Source: Lentilactobacillus sp. SPB1-3 (lineage in GTDB: Bacteria > Bacillota > Bacilli > Lactobacillales > Lactobacillaceae). From it: 64,000 nt of DNA. Every line of letters starts with the position of its first letter. Positions within the stretch are counted from its first letter, which is position 1. The stretch is taken from NCBI RefSeq assembly GCF_026913205.2, contig NZ_CP168151.1:1550001-1614000 (forward strand). The letters are read 5' to 3'. The notes beneath the pieces were generated by a model that saw nothing but the letters and a program-made list of their open reading frames with translations, did not search any database and was not told where the DNA came from. Both the position numbers and the translations under genes were made by a program. Positions 25,189 to 32,741 of the stretch are shown here, one piece after another.

Positions 25189-26355
25189 CTAAAAGTTTTT
25201 AAATTCATTACGGTATTCTTGAATTTGAGACCGTAATCGCAGCAAGTTACTGCCGTCAAATGTATCAGTGATCGCTTTAACTAATTCAATCGCCACAACG
25301 CTTTCAACAACTATTGACGCTGGAACGATCGCGGTGGTATCGGATCTTTCCACATTTGCCTTCATCGTTTCTTTAGTCTCGATATCAACGCTTTGTAATG
25401 CTTTGTAGAGGGTTGGGATTGGCTTCATAGCAGCTTTAATGACCACTGGCATTCCATTAGTCATTCCACCCTCGAAACCACCTAGATGATCACTTAATCT
25501 GTCAAATCCTTCTGACTTTTGCCAAGCAATTTCATCCATAACGTTACTGCCTAGACTAGCTGCTGCATCGAAACCGTCACCAATCTCAACTCCTTTAATT
25601 GCATTGACTCCCATGACTGCTGCGGCCATTTTGGCATCTAATTTAGTATCCCAGCCGATGTAACTACCTAATCCTGCTGGTACATTAGTAGCCACCACTC
25701 GAACGACTCCACCTAATGTATTGCCGTCACGCTTAGTTTGATCGATCAATTCATGAATCGGTTGAATTTGGCTTTGGTCAATAATTCTCAAATCGTTTTC
25801 ACTAATTGCTTGTTCAATTTCTGAAACATTCAAGCTACTGTTTTCATTCGCAGCAATTGGGCCAACTTGTTCCACATGGCCAACAATCTGAATATCTAAT
25901 TGATTCAACAACTGTTTGCAAATTGCCCCGATTGCCACTCTCATGGCAGTTTCTCTTGCCGATGATCTTTCCAACACATTCCTTAAATCGTGATGTCCAT
26001 ATTTCATACCACCAACTAAGTCAGCATGTCCTGGACGTGGCCGATTTACTTGTCTCAAAGTATTCTCAGGAGTCTCTGGACTGATTGGATCCATAATCTC
26101 GCTCCAGTGAGCATGATCACGATTTTTTACGACTAATGCGATCGGTGAACCTAAAGTTTTACTATGGCGAACTCCACCAACGATTTCGACAACATCATGT
26201 TCAATTTTTTGACGATTACCCCGGCCATATCCGCCTTGCCTAGCAGCCAGCATTTCGTTAACTTCGTCTACGTCAATGTGCATACCTGCTGGAATACCTT
26301 CAAGAATTCCAGTTAATTGTGGTCCGTGAGATTCTCCTGCTGTTAAGTAGTTCAT
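25189..26355 (-). CDS. aroC: chorismate synthase
   Basis: The 388-residue protein begins MNYLTAGESHGPQLTGILEGIPAG and has the family signatures RPGHADLVGGMKYGHHDLRNVLERSSARETAMRVA (about residues 105-138) and DHLGGFEGGMTNGMPVV near 290. It converts EPSP to chorismate using reduced FMN. Its ATG overlaps the stop of the chorismate mutase gene by four bases, showing translational coupling. Confidence 0.95.
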   Translation of the reverse strand: MNYLTAGESHGPQLTGILEGIPAGMHIDVDEVNEMLAARQGGYGRGNRQKIEHDVVEIVGGVRHSKTLGSPIALVVKNRDHAHWSEIMDPISPETPENTLRQVNRPRPGHADLVGGMKYGHHDLRNVLERSSARETAMRVAIGAICKQLLNQLDIQIVGHVEQVGPIAANENSSLNVSEIEQAISENDLRIIDQSQIQPIHELIDQTKRDGNTLGGVVRVVATNVPAGLGSYIGWDTKLDAKMAAAVMGVNAIKGVEIGDGFDAAASLGSNVMDEIAWQKSEGFDRLSDHLGGFEGGMTNGMPVVIKAAMKPIPTLYKALQSVDIETKETMKANVERSDTTAIVPASIVVESVVAIELVKAITDTFDGSNLLRLRSQIQEYRNEFKNF

Positions 26356-26639
26356 TTTCTGACCTCCCCTAATTGCAATAAGTTTTTTTGTTGTTGTTTT
26401 GATTCATCCATGATGACTTGGAAAATAGTCGCAATTGAATCTGCCAATTCTGGATTATTTATTGAGCTGGTTACTTTTTGAATGACTTTAGTTTCACGAC
26501 TAAAGTCCAACAGCGGCTGGCCAGTCTCTTCCTTAATCGCTGCAATCAGTTCGGTAAGTGAAAAACGTTGGTTTAATAAATCAGTTAATTCGTGATCAAC
26601 AAGATCAATTTGGCTTCTTAGTTGTTCTAATTCTGTCAT
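26352..26639 (-). CDS. chorismate mutase, AroQ type
   Basis: The 95-residue all-helical protein begins MTELEQLRSQIDLVDHELTDLLNQRFSLTELIAAIK, the typical AroQ helix 1 with Arg and Lys active-site residues, followed by a short second and third helix. It rearranges chorismate to prephenate, feeding TyrA encoded three genes downstream. It is a stand-alone domain, not fused to PheA or TyrA. It overlaps both neighbours by four bases. Confidence 0.88.
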   Translation of the reverse strand: MTELEQLRSQIDLVDHELTDLLNQRFSLTELIAAIKEETGQPLLDFSRETKVIQKVTSSINNPELADSIATIFQVIMDESKQQQKNLLQLGEVRK

Positions 26640-27877
26640 TTTAAAAAACTCCTATCTTTTTTATTTGAATTTGTATTTAATATCACTTGTGAAACCGTGT
26701 TTGAAGTTCGTACCCGTTGTAAACAAAGAATTGTTACTAATGCTAAAACAGAACCTACAATACCGATAAAAACATCAAAATTAAGTACTGATTGAATGTT
26801 TTCAGTTGCCAATCTACCAGTAACGATTGGGACCGTGAATGTGGCGATGCTACCAAAAGTCATGTACAACCCGGTAATAATTCCTTTGTGGACTGGTAGC
26901 ATTTTCAATAGTAAGTTCAATGCCACTTGTAATACTCCACCAGCGGCGGTGAACCCAAATACTGCAGAAGCTATCATTACCAATAATTGATTCCTCAATG
27001 TGCTAATCAGGAACAACGACAGCAACGAAATTAATGTGGAGCCTAATAAAACTTTTTCTTCCGCAACTCCCAATTTCAAAATTATGAATGTGACCACAAC
27101 CCCTACGATTGAACTGATACTGTAAAGTGAAAGCAATCCGTGTGCCATTAGCACTGAAAATCCTAATTTTTGTTGAGCAAAAACGGTAATCCACTGGGTA
27201 AATAAAATCATAATGGCCATTGAAGTGTAACCATACATAGATAATGCAACTGATGCGATCAACTTCTTGATTCCTCTGGGACCATTACTCTCTTCTTCAA
27301 GTTCAACCTCTTCGACCTTGGCATGAGGAAATGTAGTTTTACGAATAAGGAAAAAGTTAATCATTAATAACCCACATGGAAGGATGAATGACCAACCAAA
27401 CCATAATTTATTTGACTCAAGACTAGCCACTACCAAAGGTAAAATGAATTCACCAATTGACATAAACGCTTTGATGAAGACGTTAGATGCGCCAGCATTA
27501 CCTCCCATCTCAATGAATGTTGGGTATGTTCCTGCATCAAAGGCTGAATTGGCAACTCCAGCCAAAATTGCTAACCCATATGCCATAACTAAGTTGGTTG
27601 TGAATGGCATGCCAATGAAGAAAATCAAGTAACTTGCCATTCCGACAATTACCATCTGCTTCCTACCAAAACGATCAGAGAGGTAACCGAAGATAAAGTA
27701 AGCAATTAACTTACCAATTCCAATTCCAGAAATAACGTATGACACAGTAGCGATGGGAACATTCCAGAAATTTCCTAACGATTGCATATTCTGCGTTAAA
27801 ATAATCAACCCAATTCCGTGAACGATGTAGTTAATGTATAAAACCAGTGATAACTTTCTTCTTGATATAGTATTCAT
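26636..27877 (-). CDS. MFS transporter, first gene of the shikimate/tyrosine operon
   Basis: The 413-residue, 12-helix MFS protein begins with the loop 2-3 motif GYLSDRFGRKQMVIVGM near residue 65-80 and has a central hydrophilic loop ending the first half (about residues 185-205, rich in Glu). AAGGAG precedes the ATG. It is the first gene after the tyrosine leader and overlaps the chorismate mutase gene by four bases, so it is made only with the aromatic enzymes. I infer transport of an aromatic pathway compound (shikimate, quinate, or an aromatic amino/keto acid); the sequence alone does not name the substrate. Confidence 0.85.
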   Translation of the reverse strand: MNTISRRKLSLVLYINYIVHGIGLIILTQNMQSLGNFWNVPIATVSYVISGIGIGKLIAYFIFGYLSDRFGRKQMVIVGMASYLIFFIGMPFTTNLVMAYGLAILAGVANSAFDAGTYPTFIEMGGNAGASNVFIKAFMSIGEFILPLVVASLESNKLWFGWSFILPCGLLMINFFLIRKTTFPHAKVEEVELEEESNGPRGIKKLIASVALSMYGYTSMAIMILFTQWITVFAQQKLGFSVLMAHGLLSLYSISSIVGVVVTFIILKLGVAEEKVLLGSTLISLLSLFLISTLRNQLLVMIASAVFGFTAAGGVLQVALNLLLKMLPVHKGIITGLYMTFGSIATFTVPIVTGRLATENIQSVLNFDVFIGIVGSVLALVTILCLQRVRTSNTVSQVILNTNSNKKDRSFLK

Positions 27878-27902
27878 TTAATTCACTCCTTAGATAATAA
27901 AA

Positions 27903-28147
27903 AAGGACCAGCTAGATTATCTAGCCGGCCCTTGTCTTTATGAAACCTAAAGACTAAAACACTTGTCCAGCTAGATCTATCCGTCTAGCTGATCAACCAT
28001 CATGGTTATTACCCGCTTAGACGTGAACACACACGCGTCCACGCAAAAGCAGACGCTACCTTAATAAACAAGATAGCTATAATAAAACTTATTTGCCTGA
28101 TGATTAATTAATGTCATAGCGATTAGCTTCCTTTCGTTTTTTATGTT
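27903..28147 (-). promoter_or_regulatory. tyrosine attenuator: leader peptide, alternative hairpins and terminator
   Basis: After the leader ORF the minus-strand RNA contains four related segments: A, UCAGCUAGA (27992-27984); B, UCUAGCUGG (27975-27967); C, AAGGGCCGGCUAGA (27933-27920); D, UCUAGCUGGUCCUU (27916-27903). A pairs with B, B with C (9 bp), and C with D (14 bp including G-U pairs) followed by a T-rich run, giving the classic terminator/antiterminator alternatives. About 70 bases of further hairpins lie between the leader stop codon and A. No T-box core sequence is present. MFS translation starts 26 bases after the terminator. Confidence 0.8.
28061..28117 (-). CDS. Tyr/Phe-rich leader peptide
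   Basis: This 18-codon ORF encodes MTLINHQANKFYYSYLVY. Four Tyr codons and one Phe codon fall within the last eight codons. AAAGGA lies 11 bases upstream of the ATG, and the ORF starts about 30 bases after the predicted transcription start. It precedes an operon that makes prephenate and tyrosine precursors. The expected role is as a sensor: ribosomes stall at the Tyr codons when charged tRNA-Tyr is scarce and change folding of the downstream RNA. Confidence 0.8.
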   Translation of the reverse strand: MTLINHQANKFYYSYLVY

Positions 28148-28153
28148 AAATAC

Positions 28154-28182
28154 ATTAAAACAATTAAATTATGAGCTGTCAA
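28154..28182 (-). promoter_or_regulatory. promoter of the shikimate/tyrosine operon
   Basis: TTGACA (28182-28177) and TTTAAT (28159-28154) are separated by exactly 17 bp. Transcription would begin near 28147, giving a leader of about 270 bases before the first structural gene. Confidence 0.75.
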
Positions 28183-28213
28183 CACTCATTTTAATTTAAT
28201 TTAATTTTAATAT

Positions 28214-28248
28214 AAATAGATGCCACCGAATAACGGTAGCATCTATTT
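28214..28248 (-). terminator. terminator of pnuC
   Basis: A 15-bp stem (AAATAGATGCTACCG pairing with CGGTGGCATCTATTT, one G-T pair) lies ten bases after the pnuC stop. Confidence 0.8.
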
Positions 28249-28257
28249 ATTGCTAGA

Positions 28258-29034
28258 TTATTTAATTTCATCCAATCCTTGGCGTTTGCGGCCTTTGTTA
28301 AACCATGGACTAACAGTAAATGCCAAGATATCATTAACAACATATACTGCTGAATTCACAGCCATGGCCAAGGTTGCATCACCCTGACTAAACGTAATTC
28401 CCCACAGAATCAATTGGAAGATTCCTGAGAATAACCACCAGAAATACTGATTGCTATAACGCATGAAGCACATAATTCCAGCAGTTAAACTAACTGAAAA
28501 GCTCAATGCATCCACGTAAGGTCGGGGATCATTAGTCAAATGACCAATTAACCAACCAGAAATAAGGTAAACCACAATGGTTCCGGCGATAGAAATTACC
28601 CATTGTTTAGCACCAAATTTTCGCAAATTATTCACTGTATCATCGTTCCATGCCTTAACTGCAAGCAATACTGGCAAGTCAAGAGTTGCGATGTAAGCAA
28701 GTTGCTCAAAGATAGATAAATAATTTTTGGCAGTCCAACCAGCATAAATAAAACAGATTGATGATAAGATTCCTAACCAACCGTTAACTGCTTTAGCCGC
28801 GTTGATCGATAAAATACATAAGACCCCTAAAGTTGTCCCAATGAAGGTAATAAATGCCAACGGAGTGATGGGATTAGAGACTAGGGTCATGATTTGTAGA
28901 CCCATTGAGAACCAGAATAAATAATAATTTTGTTGAGGCCAACCTTTAACTTGTTGCACTAACCATTTAAAATAAGTAATTAAATTATGTTTCTCTTTTG
29001 TTGCTACTGTATTATCCAAATTTTCCACTCCCAA
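28258..29034 (-). CDS. pnuC: nicotinamide riboside/mononucleotide transporter PnuC
   Basis: The 258-residue protein has seven or eight membrane helices and the PnuC pattern: WLVQQVKGWPQQNYYLFWFS near the N-terminus, GWTAKNYLSIFEQ in the middle, and NQYFWWLFSGIFQLILW (the family WxxW region) near residue 200. It imports vitamin B3 in the form of nicotinamide riboside by facilitated diffusion coupled to phosphorylation inside. A kinase partner is not in this window. Twin palindromes upstream suggest repression by an NAD-responsive regulator. Confidence 0.9.
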   Translation of the reverse strand: MGVENLDNTVATKEKHNLITYFKWLVQQVKGWPQQNYYLFWFSMGLQIMTLVSNPITPLAFITFIGTTLGVLCILSINAAKAVNGWLGILSSICFIYAGWTAKNYLSIFEQLAYIATLDLPVLLAVKAWNDDTVNNLRKFGAKQWVISIAGTIVVYLISGWLIGHLTNDPRPYVDALSFSVSLTAGIMCFMRYSNQYFWWLFSGIFQLILWGITFSQGDATLAMAVNSAVYVVNDILAFTVSPWFNKGRKRQGLDEIK

Positions 29035-29059
29035 TAATTAGTTGGGCTGCAGCCTTCAT

Positions 29060-29103
29060 ACTATATATAGTGTCGTGTTACTAAAAACAACACTATATAT
29101 AGT
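29060..29103. promoter_or_regulatory. twin 12-bp palindromes upstream of pnuC
   Basis: ACTATATATAGT occurs at 29060-29071 and again at 29092-29103. Each copy is itself a perfect palindrome, and with flanking bases the two form a 14-bp inverted repeat (ACTATATATAGTGT and ACACTATATATAGT). The centres are 32 bp apart, about three helical turns, which suits two dimers bound on one face. The region overlaps the expected pnuC promoter. Confidence 0.65.
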
Positions 29104-29196
29104 ATATCCGAATCATTTCAAAGTCAATCAACGGTTGTGGACAATTTATTTTCAATTACAAAAAACGACCTATTAATGTTACCAGCAAACCTAGTA

Positions 29197-29230
29197 AATA
29201 AGCCAGCTAAATTTTTTTAGCAGGCTTATT
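29197..29230 (-). terminator. terminator of the EAL/glycosyltransferase unit
   Basis: A stem AATAAGCC-GCTAAA/TTTAGC-GGCTTATT sits just after the glycosyltransferase stop. The T tract is short, so strength is uncertain. Confidence 0.6.
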
Positions 29231-29248
29231 AATTAACTTTTAAAATAT

Positions 29249-30538
29249 TTATTTTCTTTCAGGACTAACCCAGGTACCACTCCCACGACCTAAAATTGTT
29301 TTAACTGCTCCCGGAAATGTCCATACCAAGGTCAACGGATTAATAATCCAGTAGATCAACGTATAAATTGGTGCGAAAATCCAGTACTTCATCTTGGCAC
29401 CATTAAAATCAAGGATTAACGCTGTAAGTAACTGAAGACCACCAGCGATCGATTCACTGACAATCATAACGCACGAAAACATCAAATACATCAATATATG
29501 TTGATAACTTCCTATAATCAGTAACTTACCAATGATCGCGATAAAAACTAAAGTTGAAATAACAAAAAAGAATGACCACAAAATCGATAGCGTGGAGTCT
29601 AAAAACATCGTGAATTGATATTTATTTTTGATTGGGTGTCTAATAAATGCCATGATATTTGTTAGCCAAACCTCAGTTCCACCTTTTGCCCAACGACTTC
29701 GTTGGCGAAATAGCTCACCAATTTTTTCTGGGACCGTCATATTAAACATGATTTCTGGAGCAAACTTTGGAACCGTTCCTTTTAAATGTTGATCCCAAGC
29801 AATACTGATATCTTCCGTTGCCCGATCCTGCCTAAATCCTCCCACTTCAAACAAAGCAGCTTTTTTATACATCGTGTTGGCACCACTATACGCATACATT
29901 GAATTATTGATTGCACTTTGGCTTCTTTTAATAATTCCCACAATACTTGAAAACTCAACCGTTTGTGATTTACCCAAAATCGTCGTTCGGTTTTGGACAT
30001 CCATGTTTGCGGTCACCGCAGCCGTATTAATATCTGAATCATGAGTAAAGTATCCCATATACTTTTTCAACGCATCTGGTTCAGGCAAAGTATCGGCATC
30101 ATTACTTAAGATGTACTCACCCTTTGCAAAAAACATGCCCACGTTAAAAGCATGGGCTTTGCCTTTATTATCATCTATTCTAATTACTCTTAGATTATCA
30201 TAACGAGTTTGTATTTCTGCAAGAGTCTTTGGCGTATCATCTGTTGAACCATCATCCATTACTAGTATCTCGTAGTTAGAATAATTCAAGTCATTAAGTA
30301 AATAATTCAAGTCATTAAGTAAATAATTCAGCGTGTGTTCTATCATAATTTCTTCATTATGTGCCGGTATCATAATCGTAATCAACGGCTCATAGTCTTC
30401 ATCAATAGATTTAACTGATTGATCATCACGATTTAAGATGCGATACATTATCGCACCCCAAAACCAAAAAAAGGCTCCTAAAATTGGGTAAAGCGACAAT
30501 ATCAGCACTCCCCACTGTATTAACCCCATATGTCCCAT
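29249..30538 (-). CDS. membrane glycosyltransferase family 2 (PgaC/cellulose synthase-like)
   Basis: The protein of 429 residues has one or two N-terminal helices, a GT2 catalytic domain (about residues 48-290) and three to four C-terminal helices forming a translocation channel. Motifs: ITIMIPAHNEE, VMDDGSTDDT, LSNDADTLPEPDAL (the DxD), TEDISIAWDQH (the TED base) and the QRSRWAKGG (Q/RxxRW) motif. It should polymerise and export a beta-linked polysaccharide, as PNAG synthases do; the sugar is unknown. A 7-residue tandem duplication (LNYLLND) lies before VMDDGS. It is the last gene of a unit with an EAL protein and a small membrane protein. Confidence 0.88.
   Translation of the reverse strand: MGHMGLIQWGVLILSLYPILGAFFWFWGAIMYRILNRDDQSVKSIDEDYEPLITIMIPAHNEEIMIEHTLNYLLNDLNYLLNDLNYSNYEILVMDDGSTDDTPKTLAEIQTRYDNLRVIRIDDNKGKAHAFNVGMFFAKGEYILSNDADTLPEPDALKKYMGYFTHDSDINTAAVTANMDVQNRTTILGKSQTVEFSSIVGIIKRSQSAINNSMYAYSGANTMYKKAALFEVGGFRQDRATEDISIAWDQHLKGTVPKFAPEIMFNMTVPEKIGELFRQRSRWAKGGTEVWLTNIMAFIRHPIKNKYQFTMFLDSTLSILWSFFFVISTLVFIAIIGKLLIIGSYQHILMYLMFSCVMIVSESIAGGLQLLTALILDFNGAKMKYWIFAPIYTLIYWIINPLTLVWTFPGAVKTILGRGSGTWVSPERK
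30281..30330. repeat. in-frame 21-bp tandem duplication within the glycosyltransferase gene
   Basis: Two identical 21-bp copies (30281-30301 and 30302-30322) and the first 8 bases of a third encode LLNDLNY-LLNDLNY. The 21-bp length keeps the frame. The lack of differences between copies suggests a recent slippage event. Confidence 0.85.
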
Positions 30539-30540
30539 AA

Positions 30541-31044
30541 TTATTCTTCCTTGCCTTCTTCATCTATCGCTTTAACCAGATTTATCAATGTACCATTTTC
30601 TATATTTTGCTCCTTGGGAATAACTAAAGACCGAACACTTTGTCTATATTGCTGATCACCATATTTTTCAGTAGCAAAATCTTCCATTTTGTTAATGACC
30701 ACTTCTCGTTTAATTGGGTCAAAATTCGGCCAATTATTTAGATAATGTTTACTTCTCTCATGCTGAATAATCGCCATCGACAACGAAAATCCACCTATGA
30801 TAACGAAAGCGAATGCCAAAATAATTAGTAAAAATATTTCAAATGAAACAAGACTGTTTAATCGCAATCCGATACCGAAAATCCTTAAATAACGGTGAGT
30901 ACTAGCAATCACTACCACTGTAATTGGTAACAAAACTCCTAACCACCCAAAATCAGCCATGAACGTTTGTTTAATTTTAAGTCCCAAATTCCCTGACTCG
31001 AAAAATTCGTCGATATAATTACTTTGATTCTTATTCTCATTCAT
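30541..31044 (-). CDS. membrane protein of the EAL/GT2 unit
   Basis: The protein of about 167 residues starts at ATG 31044, overlapping the end of the EAL gene by 8 bases (start and stop interleaved). It has two membrane helices (about residues 32-52 and 65-88) and a cytoplasmic C-terminal domain with KREVVINKMEDFATEKYGDQQYRQSVRSLVIPKEQ. I do not recognise the family. Its position between an EAL-domain protein and a polysaccharide synthase suggests an accessory subunit of the synthase, comparable in position to PgaD, but there is no clear sequence similarity. Confidence 0.65.
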   Translation of the reverse strand: MNENKNQSNYIDEFFESGNLGLKIKQTFMADFGWLGVLLPITVVVIASTHRYLRIFGIGLRLNSLVSFEIFLLIILAFAFVIIGGFSLSMAIIQHERSKHYLNNWPNFDPIKREVVINKMEDFATEKYGDQQYRQSVRSLVIPKEQNIENGTLINLVKAIDEEGKEE

Positions 31045-31843
31045 CAGCCAAAACCCCATCTTCGATTTCCATTGGCTTACCTGTGTAATAGCCTTGAACA
31101 TAATTAATTCCCAGCTGTTTCGCCAATCCATAGTCTGCACCAGTTTCTACTTTGGCTAAAACTAAAACAATCCCATGTTGCTTGGCAAATGCCACCCAAG
31201 AACCTAAATTAACGTCCAGCCACTGATCTGGAGTGCTTTTTCGATACTCATCCATAGAACATTTAATATAATCGATCGAACCAACGAAGGCGTTTAATTG
31301 ATTATATTCTTTCATCGTCGTACCAACAGAATCAACACTTAACTTGGCACCAAGTGAACGAGCCGAACGAATTCGTTGTAATAACGCTTGCTCGCGCCTA
31401 CTAGCCAGGTTGGATAAATCAGTTTCGATCACGACCTGATGATCTGGATTAATACTGATAACTGACTTGATAAAAGGCTCAAAGCTTGGATTTAGTAACT
31501 GTTCTTTAGATAAATTAACAGCAACGTCCTGTCCCTTAGGGATTGATCTAACAGCTTCCCTCATTAAGTCTAGGAATTGCTTTAAAGTTAACAAATTAGG
31601 TCGCCACGGAACCTGCCATTGACCTGATTCATTCATTTCTCGTAACAACAATTCATAACCCAAAAGTTTTCCTTGGTTATCAAACTGTGGTTGTCCGAAA
31701 AATTTCAGTTTTCCATGCGGGCCAGACTTGCGTTGGCGATCGTAATTTTTCGAATAAATAATATACATTATTGTGACTGCTGCAAAAAACATCAAAATAA
31801 TTATTGTTGCAGTAATCAAATCATCAGTCAGTTTTATGAACAC
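31037..31843 (-). CDS. membrane-anchored degenerate EAL domain protein
   Basis: The 268-residue protein has one N-terminal helix (about residues 7-28) and an EAL domain (about 45-265). Compared with active cyclic-di-GMP phosphodiesterases: EAL reads ELL in LGYELLLR, the Asn of NLS is kept, the Glu of VIETD is kept, but DDFGT is DSVGT and the KID motif is KCS; KVETGADY and QGYYTG are present. Loss of the second loop-6 Asp should weaken metal binding, so the protein is more likely a sensor of cyclic-di-GMP than an enzyme. The start is GTG 31843. No GGDEF protein is in the window. Confidence 0.75.
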   Translation of the reverse strand: MFIKLTDDLITATIIILMFFAAVTIMYIIYSKNYDRQRKSGPHGKLKFFGQPQFDNQGKLLGYELLLREMNESGQWQVPWRPNLLTLKQFLDLMREAVRSIPKGQDVAVNLSKEQLLNPSFEPFIKSVISINPDHQVVIETDLSNLASRREQALLQRIRSARSLGAKLSVDSVGTTMKEYNQLNAFVGSIDYIKCSMDEYRKSTPDQWLDVNLGSWVAFAKQHGIVLVLAKVETGADYGLAKQLGINYVQGYYTGKPMEIEDGVLADE

Positions 31844-31979
31844 ATCTATAACCTACCTAATATAAATTCCAAGATCTATCAATCAACTATTTCCCTCGGC
31901 TATTCAAAAGCCAAAATAATACCGCCACAAAGTAAAATTAGTTATAATTTGTGTAGATTTATTAAAGGGGGATTTTATT

Positions 31980-32378
31980 ATGTCACAACAGTTAGGGGAA
32001 CACGATTTAGGAACTTACGAATACGTGTCCGATGCATATAACAACAACATGCGAATTCAAGAATACAAGTTGCCGACAACATTGGCCGATGGTGAACAAA
32101 CCGTTTTTAACACCGACGTCATTAAAATGACAATCATCATCAAAGACCAGCGAGTCACTAAAGTTACCATTGTTACGCCCGAGCCAGCGTCATCGACTTA
32201 TATGCAAGTCTTTGAAGGCTTCGAATTTGGGTTAGATGCATTAGGAACTTGGATCAATACCTATCATCGTTCCACGTCAACCCATGGTAAAGCTTCAGAT
32301 GTCGTCAACGGAATCTTAGCAAGTTATGATACAACGCCAGATAACGTATTAACAGTTAGCTTAACTAGAGCCGATTAG
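31980..32378 (+). CDS. conserved hypothetical protein, 132 residues
   Basis: This soluble, acidic protein has a strong AAGGGGG ribosome-binding site before ATG 31980. The middle part (VFNTDVIKMTIIIKDQRVTKVTIVTPEP) looks like a beta-sheet, followed by a helix (MQVFEGFEFGLDALGTWINTYHRS). There is no signal peptide, membrane segment or known motif. It is divergent from the EAL unit and forms a single gene. I do not recognise a family. Confidence 0.6.
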   Translation: MSQQLGEHDLGTYEYVSDAYNNNMRIQEYKLPTTLADGEQTVFNTDVIKMTIIIKDQRVTKVTIVTPEPASSTYMQVFEGFEFGLDALGTWINTYHRSTSTHGKASDVVNGILASYDTTPDNVLTVSLTRAD

Positions 32379-32741
32379 TATTACTAATAAGTTATATAAT
32401 TGCGTTCTAATAGGTTGTACACAGCCTATTACTCTAAACCAATAAATAGATTTTGCAAGCTAATTTTTTATAATTTAATAATTTGTAAATTAGTTGTCAT
32501 TTATATTAGTAGCAGTTGCTGGTATACTTTTATATTGTCATGATAACTTCAGATTGAATCTTAGAAATTAACATTAAATCATTTGATAGATGTCAGTGGC
32601 CCAGGCTATGCCTTCGCACTGACTTTTTTATTTCTAACGCACTTTATGTATTGAATTTGCAATTTAAATATTTTTGAGACTATCAAGTGCTTCATTAACT
32701 AATGGTTCTTCTGAAAAAACAATTAGAAAAGAGTGAAGACA
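32379..32741 (+). ncRNA. gap with a predicted short transcript (sRNA or glpF leader) ending in a terminator
   Basis: This 363-bp stretch has no gene I can support. It holds a hairpin TAATAGG/CCTATTA (near 32410-32433), an extended -10 promoter TGGTATACT (TATACT at 32523-32528) with only a weak -35, and a composite hairpin (GTCAGTG 32592-32598 with CACTGAC 32617-32623, inner stem AGGC/GCCT) followed by T6. A transcript of about 90 bases (roughly 32535-32629) is implied. It could be a free small RNA or a leader controlling the glycerol facilitator by premature termination. Confidence 0.45.

Noticed and set aside
27903-28147. T-box riboswitch in front of the shikimate operon
   Set aside because: The length and terminator would fit, but I found no T-box core (TGGNACCGCG-like) sequence and there is a Tyr-rich ORF in its place, unlike the clear T-box at 20376-20704.
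28214-28248. Operator for the shikimate operon
   Set aside because: The hairpin lies right after the pnuC stop codon and has T-rich flanks, so it is a terminator of pnuC.
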